Shown here one piece after another: positions 1 to 5,429 of a DNA stretch of 6,532 nt (position 1 is its first letter; every line of letters begins with the position of its first letter). The position numbers and the translations under genes are program-made. Source of the DNA: Acidobacteriota bacterium (GTDB taxonomy: Bacteria; Acidobacteriota; Thermoanaerobaculia; Multivoradales; JAHEKO01). The notes under the pieces were generated by a model that had not been told where the DNA came from, did no database searches, and saw only the letters and a program-made list of their open reading frames with translations. The DNA lies in NCBI GenBank assembly GCA_027296385.1, contig JAPUJD010000193.1, positions 1 to 6,532 on the forward strand, given 5' to 3'.

Positions 1-266
1 CCAGCGAAAATCATGCCGGCCGCGAGCTCGTGCGAGGTCAGCCAGTCCCAACCGTCTTGCGCGCTGTGGAGGATCTGCGCACCACCGTCGTCGTCGCTCA
101 CACTGCCACCACCACCACCACCGCTCCAGCCGGCCAGCCCGGCCAGCCAAGCGGCGAAACCGATGACGAACCACTTGCCCGGGTTGAAAGGGCGGAAGAG
201 CATGCTCACCATCCAGCTCCATCCGTCCTGCAACGCTTCCAGCAGTGACACTCGCGTGTCGGTCAT
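1..266 (-). CDS. Integral membrane protein, N-terminal fragment (uncharacterized family)
   Basis: The frame is open from an ATG at 266-264 to the window edge, giving 88 codons with no stop, so the C-terminus lies outside. A GAGAGG ribosome binding site sits 6 nt before the ATG. The protein begins MTDTRVSLLEALQDGW, then has an amphipathic stretch and the motif RPFNPGKWFVIGF (about residues 25-37). This leads into a hydrophobic segment (FVIGFAAWLAGLAGW, about 33-47). A run of six glycines and an acidic SVSDDDGG stretch follow, then a short polar loop, and a new hydrophobic stretch (AAGMIFA) begins at the edge. I recall the RPF-x-x-GKWF plus poly-Gly layout from uncharacterized multi-pass membrane proteins of Acidobacteriota and similar phyla; no function is known to me. 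It lies 62 nt after the second VWFA gene on the same strand, so it may be co-transcribed. That it is a real gene is fairly certain; the family is not. Confidence 0.77.
   Translation of the reverse strand, partial: MTDTRVSLLEALQDGWSWMVSMLFRPFNPGKWFVIGFAAWLAGLAGWSGGGGGGSVSDDDGGAQILHSAQDGWDWLTSHELAAGMIFA
106..122 (-). repeat. GGT trinucleotide run coding for poly-glycine
   Basis: The plus strand reads as a CCA tract, so the membrane protein gene reads five GGT codons and a GGC in a row. Gain or loss of a unit would change the glycine number without shifting the frame. It probably encodes a flexible linker after the first membrane segment. Confidence 0.6.
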
Positions 267-272
267 ACCAGG

Positions 273-278
273 CCTCTC
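273..278 (-). promoter_or_regulatory. Ribosome binding site of the membrane protein gene
   Basis: The minus strand reads GAGAGG followed by a 6-nt spacer (CCTGGT) and ATG. It fixes the start of the edge-truncated membrane protein at 266. The rest of the 62-nt gap (267-328) shows no convincing terminator hairpin or promoter, which is compatible with read-through from the VWFA gene upstream. Confidence 0.6.
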
Positions 279-328
279 TTTCCCTTGCCTCGGACTACGG
301 CTCGGCGGTGGTGTTTATTCGACGGCGC

Positions 329-1486
329 TCAGTCATCGACGTAGCCGTCACGGTAGCGTACCTCGAGTCCGGGCTGCGCCACTCGGACCCGGACCCGGTG
401 CCAGCTCCCGTCGTCGCGATCGACGGTGGGGTAGTAACCCAACACGTACTGGCCCCTGAGCTCGGCCAAGATGCGCTCGAAGGCCACCAGCGCCTCGTCG
501 ATACGCCCAAGGGTAACGATCTGCCCACCGCTGCGGCGCACCGCGCGCTCCAGGTCCGCCATCTCCCGCCTATGCTCGCTGGCGCCGCGCCAGGCAGAGG
601 AGAAGCTCTGGCCGGCCGTCAGCGGCAGGCGCAGCCAGTAGATCAGCGTCGAGCCGCGCCGCCCGGTGGAGAGCACGTCCTTCATCGCCAACACGCTGGC
701 GCTATCGAGACCGTCGCTGAGCAGCACGATGACGCGCCGCCCGCGTCGCGCCGCCAGCAGCTCGAGCGCCAGGTAGAGATGATCGTTGACCGCCGTGCCG
801 CCTTCGGCCGTCACCCCCTCGAGCCCGGCGCGCAGGAGCTCGGGGAAACCGGTGAACGGCGTGGCGCGCTGCACCTGGTCGGAGAAGAGCAGGAGCATGG
901 CTTGGTCGAGCGACTGCATGCCGTCGATGAAGGCCCGGACGCCCGCCAGGGCGCCGTCGAGCTGGCGGCCCTGCATGCTCTCGCTGACGTCGAGCAGCAG
1001 CACCGCGGTCAACGGCACGTCACCGCGCTCGAAGGTGACGATCTTCTCCCGCCGGCCGTCGTCGAGCAGCGTGAAGTCACCGCGCTCCAGGGTCTCGATG
1101 GCCGCGCCGTCCCGGGTGACGGTGACATAGAGCGGCACCAGCTCGACCTCGATCTCACTGTCGACCCGCACACCCGGAGATTCGAGCACGCTGCTCGACG
1201 GGCGACCCTCGGCATCCTCGCCCCGGACCTCGAGGCTGTGCGGTGCGGTCCGGTCGCCGAGATCCACGATCCACCGGTACGGGCCGCGATCGAGCCGACC
1301 GGCTGACTGCCCGTCGACTATCAGCTCGATGAAGCGCGGCGGGCGCTCAGCGATCACCTCGGCGACCACCTCGACCTCGCCGAGCAGGACCTCGCCCGCC
1401 GGCGGGACCATGATGCGGATCTCTAGGGCAACAGCGGCAGCAGTGGCAAGCCAGAGAGCGAGCGCCAGGCGAATAGCGAGCTTCAC
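329..1486 (-). CDS. Secreted VWFA-related domain protein with intact MIDAS site
   Basis: This is a 385-residue protein. The GTG at 1486 is preferred over a GTG at 1513 because it has an AAGGGA ribosome binding site 4 nt upstream, overlaps the stop of the preceding gene as GTGA, and places a signal peptide at the very N-terminus (VKLAIRLALALWLATAAAVA, cleavage near residue 20). Residues about 25-95 look like a small Ig-like beta domain (FIELIVDGQSAGRL, then WIVDLGDR). Next comes the segment typical of the family (VELVPLYVTVTRDG, then GDFTLLDDGRREKIVTF). The VWA fold has all MIDAS elements: DVSES at 166-170, a Thr in GGTAVND at about 231, and LLSDG with Asp at about 258. The C-terminus has YVLGYYP (about 347-353) and ends with the usual RVRVRVAQPGLEVRYRDGY strand pair. 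The family (TIGR03436 type) is exported and thought to bind ligands through a divalent metal; its partners are unknown. It lacks a lipobox, a C-terminal anchor and any enzyme domain. Confidence 0.9.
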   Translation of the reverse strand: MKLAIRLALALWLATAAAVALEIRIMVPPAGEVLLGEVEVVAEVIAERPPRFIELIVDGQSAGRLDRGPYRWIVDLGDRTAPHSLEVRGEDAEGRPSSSVLESPGVRVDSEIEVELVPLYVTVTRDGAAIETLERGDFTLLDDGRREKIVTFERGDVPLTAVLLLDVSESMQGRQLDGALAGVRAFIDGMQSLDQAMLLLFSDQVQRATPFTGFPELLRAGLEGVTAEGGTAVNDHLYLALELLAARRGRRVIVLLSDGLDSASVLAMKDVLSTGRRGSTLIYWLRLPLTAGQSFSSAWRGASEHRREMADLERAVRRSGGQIVTLGRIDEALVAFERILAELRGQYVLGYYPTVDRDDGSWHRVRVRVAQPGLEVRYRDGYVDD

Positions 1487-3432
1487 TGCGTCCCTTTGCT
1501 GCGCTCGAGCCACCGCGCGAGCGCGAGCTGTCCCGCCGAAGCGCCTCGCTCGTCATCCGGCGGCCGCGGCCAACGGTTGTAGTGGTAGCGTGGCGACGGC
1601 CCACGCCGGGACGCTCGCAGAACCGGCTGGAGCAGGGCCGCCGTCGCATCCGCCGTTTGCTCCGGCTCGAGCAATTGAGCTAACTGCAGCAGCAGCCCAG
1701 GTTCCTCGGGCCATCGGGCGAGCCCCTGGCGCAGGACCGCTTCGGCTTGCATCGGAGTCTCTGGCCGCTCTTGGCGCGCCAACTCTTGAAAGGCGAGCAC
1801 CGAGATCCACTCCGTCTCGGCCTCGCCGCCGAGCGTTCGGAGGATCTCGTTGGCGCGTGCCGGCTTGCCGATCCGGGCCAGATTCAGGGCGAGACGCAGG
1901 CGCCCCTCCTCGGCGTCGGGCTCTGCGGCGACTAGAGTCCTCAGCAGGGCGACTGCGGCCGAGTAATCCTCGGCCTTCTCGCGGCTGGCCGCCGCGCCTA
2001 GCAGGGCTACCTGAGTCACGCCGTCGAGCGCGAGCGCCGAAGCGAAGACGCGGGCGCTCGCATCGTGCCAGCCGGTGCGCTGCAGCGTGGCGCCGGCGAT
2101 GCTCAGCGCTCGCGCCGCGGCTCGCTGATCCTCCGGCACTTCGAGCCGCCGCGCGAGAGAACGGGCCAGGCGCTCGAGTGTCGTGACCGTGTAGCCCTCG
2201 AGCACCGCAGCGCCGGCCGCGTGGTACTGCTCGAGCAGCGGCGTGTGAAGCAGCAAGAGCGCGGGCAGGGCGGCCGGAGCCTCGCGGGCGATGCGCGCTA
2301 TCAGGTCCTGCTCGGCGCGGATGAAGCGCCGTAACTCACCGCTACCGAAGCCGCGGCGGATAGCCAGCTCCAAGGCTCGGAGGCGGTCGCAGGCCGCCGC
2401 CAAATCGCCCGCCGCGACGCTGGGGAGCAGATCGCGGTAGCCCGCCGCGACGCGTCGCAACGACCGTGGAAGAGCGACGCGCGCTCCCTCGGTGTCAGGT
2501 CCGCCCTCGGCAGTCATCCCGCCGGTCGATCCGACAGGCACGACGAAGGTCGCCTCAGCGGACTCACGACCCGAAACCCCTCCCGCCGGCGCGAGTCGCA
2601 AGCCGTAGGTGCCGGGCGGCAGATCGGGGACCACGAGCGAGACGCTGTGGGCTTGTAAGCCGTTGCCGACCGGCTCCCCGGGCGCTATCGTTGCCGGCAC
2701 AGACGCGAGCACAGTGCCGTCGGAGCTCACGATTCGCGCTTCGAGGCGTTGCCGGTCGCCGACGCCGGCGAGCCGCAGCAAACGGGCGAAGGCGACATCG
2801 CCGGACCTGAGCACGGGCCGCGCGGCGGCGATCTGCGGGCCCGCGTGCAGCTCCTCCACCACGGCCGGGTCAGCCACTCCGACGATCCACGACGCGCCGG
2901 GTTGCAGGAGCCAAGCCGCCAGCCCGGCAGGGTCCGCCGAGGGTACTTCCAGCATCCGGCCGGCGAGACCGATAGCGCCCGAAACGCGCTCGCGCACCAT
3001 GGTTTGCAGCGTGTAGGAACCGGGCGGCAGCGTGAGTCCGACCGCAATCTGGAGGCCTGCCACGGCCGCTACCGAGTCGAGGTCAAACTCGACCGCCGTC
3101 GTCGCCACCACCTCGCCGCTGGCAGTGAGGGCGTACACCGCCGCCTCGAGCTGCGGCGCTTCGACCGCTGCCGGCAACGACGTGAGGTCCACCTCGAGCA
3201 ACACCAAGATGCGCCCCTCGGCGCCTAACGATGGCAGGGCCACGGCCAGGGGCCAGACCGCCAGGCCACCACCGCTCATACCGCTCATCAACAGGGCGGC
3301 CGACGAGACGCTGACCGCTCTCCCGGCCTCGAGACGCATCACCTCCGGGCCACTCTCAGCGGCCGGCCCGCCGAGCGCCTGCAGCGCCAGACCGAGAGCC
3401 GCGACGAGGACCGGCACTGACCGGCCTTTCAC
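1483..3432 (-). CDS. Secreted beta-module plus TPR-like repeat protein
   Basis: With the GTG at 3432 the protein has 649 residues. That start has a strong AGGAG site 6 nt upstream and gives a clean signal peptide (KGRS, then a hydrophobic core, ending GGPAAE near residue 26). A GTG at 3504 would add 24 residues in front of the signal and has no ribosome binding site. Residues about 73-164 and 212-299 look like two copies of one beta-sandwich module. Each contains a strand with TASGEVVATT or SSDGTVLASV, then LPPGSYTL or LPPGTYGL, an SG turn, and a closing LEVP or FVVP. From about residue 320 the protein becomes helical; residues 435-602 resemble degenerate TPR units (AEDYSAAVALLRTLVAAEPD, then EEGRLRLALNLARIGKPARA, then QAEAVLRQGLARWPEEP). 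The tail (609-630) is basic and aromatic. No catalytic motif is seen. A scaffold or adaptor for the two VWFA neighbours is an inference. Its stop overlaps the next gene's start. Confidence 0.78.
   Translation of the reverse strand: MKGRSVPVLVAALGLALQALGGPAAESGPEVMRLEAGRAVSVSSAALLMSGMSGGGLAVWPLAVALPSLGAEGRILVLLEVDLTSLPAAVEAPQLEAAVYALTASGEVVATTAVEFDLDSVAAVAGLQIAVGLTLPPGSYTLQTMVRERVSGAIGLAGRMLEVPSADPAGLAAWLLQPGASWIVGVADPAVVEELHAGPQIAAARPVLRSGDVAFARLLRLAGVGDRQRLEARIVSSDGTVLASVPATIAPGEPVGNGLQAHSVSLVVPDLPPGTYGLRLAPAGGVSGRESAEATFVVPVGSTGGMTAEGGPDTEGARVALPRSLRRVAAGYRDLLPSVAAGDLAAACDRLRALELAIRRGFGSGELRRFIRAEQDLIARIAREAPAALPALLLLHTPLLEQYHAAGAAVLEGYTVTTLERLARSLARRLEVPEDQRAAARALSIAGATLQRTGWHDASARVFASALALDGVTQVALLGAAASREKAEDYSAAVALLRTLVAAEPDAEEGRLRLALNLARIGKPARANEILRTLGGEAETEWISVLAFQELARQERPETPMQAEAVLRQGLARWPEEPGLLLQLAQLLEPEQTADATAALLQPVLRASRRGPSPRYHYNRWPRPPDDERGASAGQLALARWLERSKGTQ
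1491..1496 (-). promoter_or_regulatory. Ribosome binding site of the second VWFA gene
   Basis: The minus strand reads AAGGGA, then CGCA, then GTGA. The site lies within the last codons of the TPR gene. Together with the GTGA stop/start overlap it points to translational coupling, and it selects the start at 1486 over the upstream GTG at 1513, which has no such motif in front. Confidence 0.6.
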
Positions 3433-3438
3433 ACCCCT

Positions 3439-3443
3439 CTCCT
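3439..3443 (-). promoter_or_regulatory. Ribosome binding site deciding the TPR gene start
   Basis: The minus strand reads AGGAG, a 6-nt spacer (AGGGGT) and GTG at 3432. This is the best Shine-Dalgarno match in the window, and the start it selects puts the signal peptide at the N-terminus. The surrounding 68-nt gap (3433-3500) otherwise holds only a small hairpin. Confidence 0.7.
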
Positions 3444-3463
3444 GCTGCAACCACGGATCCGTT

Positions 3464-3476
3464 GCGCTCGAAGCGC
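3464..3476. other. Short perfect hairpin between the first VWFA gene and the TPR gene
   Basis: GCGCT and AGCGC flank a 3-nt loop, giving a 5-bp GC-rich stem about 20 nt before the AGGAG site of the TPR gene. No T-tract follows, so it is not a standard terminator. It could slightly affect translation or mRNA stability, but in such GC-rich DNA it may be chance. Confidence 0.3.
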
Positions 3477-3500
3477 GGTGAGGAAGGCCGGCCAGCGCCT

Positions 3501-5303
3501 TCACGATGGCGGCAGTGGGGCGCCCGCGCCAACTTCGACGTCGAGCATCAGGAGCGTGAGAACCGGGTCGAGATCGTCGCGCACGCCGACCGCGATGCGA
3601 GCCGGACCCACGGGCAAGCTCAGCTCCAGCCGGTACTCCGCCTGCCGTCCCACGGCGGTAGCCAGCGCCGAGTTCGCCAAGCTCACCGGCAACACCACCT
3701 TGCGTACGTCCGACACGTGCCGTCGCGCGTCGCGCGTCGCCACGAAAACCGAGAGTTGGCCTTCGTGGACGCGATTCCGCGCCACCACCATCATCGCGGC
3801 GACGGGCACGCTGACGGTCAGCGGCACTACGCAGATTACTTCACCCGCCTCGGTGATCTCGCCGATCGTCACTCTGGCGCCCAGCGGGTTGGCTGGGCTC
3901 GAGTCACTCTCGTCGCCAGCCAGCAGGGCCGCCACCGTGCGATCGGCGTCGACCTCGTCGATCGAACGAGGCCGCGCAGCCCGTCGGTGATGCACCCGCA
4001 GCCCGCGATCCTTCACCGTGACTTCCAGCTCGCCCAACGGCGTGGCCGTCTGCGGTGCCGCGACGCCAAGCGAGTAGTAGGTCCCCAGATCCTCCACCAC
4101 CGGGCCTAGAACATCGCGACGGCGATCGGTGAAGACGGTCCCGCCCGTTGCCTCGGCTATCGTCCCGAGAGCGCTCCGGAGCTCTGATCGGCGCCACGAG
4201 GAGATCGCCGGCGTCCAGGTGTCGCTCGGGGCAGCCCCGCCGCTGCGACCGGCATCGATCGATCGGTATTCGGCAGTCGCCATCGGCAGGGCCTCGCTAC
4301 CTGTCGTGTCCAGCGCGTAGACCACCACCTGTCGACTCGCGGCGCTCTCGGCCACTGCGCCCAGTACCCCGCCGCCGAGGCTGGCGGTTGACGTGCTGTC
4401 GATGAAATCCGACATCGAGCTCAGCGCGAAGCGCCCGAACGCATCACGCAAGGCGGCACCGAGCAGCTCGCCAGGATTGACCGCCAAGCCGTCGCCGACG
4501 TAGAGAATCGCCTTGCGGCCCGGCAGTCCTCCCTGCAGGCGCACCAGCTGCTCGAACACCTCGGCCGACCGCGCCACCCGTTGCAGAGCTTCCGACACGA
4601 ACGACGTACTGCGCGCCGCCAGCACCCGCGACTGCGCCCGGCCCGAGACGCGAGGAGCCTCCTCCAGCTTCGAGACTGCGTGCTCGATCTCGCGCAGGAG
4701 CTCCGACATCTCGGCGCTGGCGGCGTTGCGCGGCGCCGCGCGCACCGCCGCGTCGACTGCCGCCGTCAGCAGCTCCGGGCTCTCGGTGAAGGGCTGGTAG
4801 ATCCTGAGCTCGGAGCCGTGCCTCCCGGCCACCATGATCCGCGCCCCGGGCGCCAATCCGCCAGCGAGAGACGCCACCAGGCGCCGCGCCAGCGCCGCGC
4901 GCTCACCTCCGTCGAGACTGGACTCGTCGAAGTAGAGCACCAGATGGCGCGGCTCGAGGGCCGCGAGCGGCACCTGCTCGGCAGCTTTCTCGGCAGCGGC
5001 CGCCGTACCCGCCACCGCTCGAAAATTGGTGATCTCGAGCGCCACACCGGCGAGCGAGACAGCGAAACTCTCCCGCGCCAACCCCGCGACACTGCGCCCC
5101 CGACGATCGCGCACCGAGACGTCGAGCTCGATCACGCTGACCTCGACCTCGTCGACCACCGTCTGCGCGCCGGCCCACCCCGGCGCCAGCAGGAGCACCG
5201 CGGCCACGACCTGGCCTTGACGATTGCGCGCTTGTCGGATCACTTGCGGACCGATTGTACTCGGCCCGCTGTCTCCTGAAACGGCGCTCCCGCGCGGCTC
5301 CAT
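3501..5303 (-). CDS. Secreted VWFA-related domain protein with degenerate MIDAS site
   Basis: The protein has 600 residues from the ATG at 5303. A GTG lies directly before it (5306), and a GTG at 5243 is also possible; that later start would give a more normal signal peptide (n-region VIRQARNRQGQ, core VVAAVLLLAPGWAGA, then QT). The mature N-terminus carries the family lead-in: VEVSVIELDVSVRDRRGRSVAGL, split by eye as VEVSVIELDV and SVRDRRGRSVAGL, followed by LEITNFRAV. The VWA core starts at HLVLYFDESSLDG (Asp about 126), where canonical DxSxS is DxSxL. The GRKAILYVGDGL strand is at about 263-273 and VVVYALDTTG at about 327-336. GGTVFTD (about 388-394) and GTYYSLGV (about 407-414) follow, then LEVTVKDRGLRVHHRRA, the family's usual C-terminal strands. 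Residues about 487-592 form an extra beta module ending LSLPVGPARIAVGVRDD. It is longer than its neighbour (385 residues). Export and a binding role are inferred from the family; the ligand is unknown. Confidence 0.85.
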   Translation of the reverse strand: MEPRGSAVSGDSGPSTIGPQVIRQARNRQGQVVAAVLLLAPGWAGAQTVVDEVEVSVIELDVSVRDRRGRSVAGLARESFAVSLAGVALEITNFRAVAGTAAAAEKAAEQVPLAALEPRHLVLYFDESSLDGGERAALARRLVASLAGGLAPGARIMVAGRHGSELRIYQPFTESPELLTAAVDAAVRAAPRNAASAEMSELLREIEHAVSKLEEAPRVSGRAQSRVLAARSTSFVSEALQRVARSAEVFEQLVRLQGGLPGRKAILYVGDGLAVNPGELLGAALRDAFGRFALSSMSDFIDSTSTASLGGGVLGAVAESAASRQVVVYALDTTGSEALPMATAEYRSIDAGRSGGAAPSDTWTPAISSWRRSELRSALGTIAEATGGTVFTDRRRDVLGPVVEDLGTYYSLGVAAPQTATPLGELEVTVKDRGLRVHHRRAARPRSIDEVDADRTVAALLAGDESDSSPANPLGARVTIGEITEAGEVICVVPLTVSVPVAAMMVVARNRVHEGQLSVFVATRDARRHVSDVRKVVLPVSLANSALATAVGRQAEYRLELSLPVGPARIAVGVRDDLDPVLTLLMLDVEVGAGAPLPPS

Positions 5304-5390
5304 CACCTACTCACGGCCGGGGAACTGATCTCTCCCGCTCGCTTGCCGCCGGGCTCCCGAGGAGGACGGTCGTATAGTGAAGATCGCCTA

Positions 5391-5418
5391 CCAGCGCTCT
5401 TCGAGTCGCAGCGCCTGG
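5391..5418 (-). terminator. Imperfect stem-loop after the PH-domain gene (possible terminator)
   Basis: On the minus strand CCAGGCGCT pairs with AGCGCTGG, an 8-bp stem with one bulged G and an 11-nt loop, starting 12 nt after the stop codon at 5430. No T-rich tract follows, so it is not a classical intrinsic terminator; it could protect the 3' end or act with Rho. The remainder of the 123-nt spacer (5307-5429) shows no gene. A TATA-like stretch near 5373-5378 has no convincing -35 partner. Confidence 0.3.
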
Positions 5419-5429
5419 AACAGTAGCTA

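Noticed and set aside
245..1306. Long plus-strand open frame of 353 codons opposite the second VWFA gene
   Set aside because: The minus-strand protein has a signal peptide, complete MIDAS and family motifs. The plus frame is a low-complexity Arg/Ala/Gln/His-rich shadow with no recognizable domain, as expected in GC-rich DNA.
1329..2186. Plus-strand 285-codon open frame opposite the TPR gene
   Set aside because: It is Arg/Ala/Pro-rich with no domain, and opposite a frame with TPR-like helices and tight operon spacing.
3486..3493. GGCCGGCC palindrome as a regulatory site
   Set aside because: Such GC palindromes are frequent by chance in this base composition, and nothing around it supports an operator.
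3462..5279. Several plus-strand open frames of 60-230 codons opposite the first VWFA gene
   Set aside because: All are compositional shadows rich in Arg, His and Gln; none has a plausible start context or a domain.
5373..5378. TATAGT on the plus strand as a -10 box
   Set aside because: No -35 element lies at suitable spacing, and there is no plus-strand gene downstream for it to drive; on the minus strand the same bases give no better promoter.
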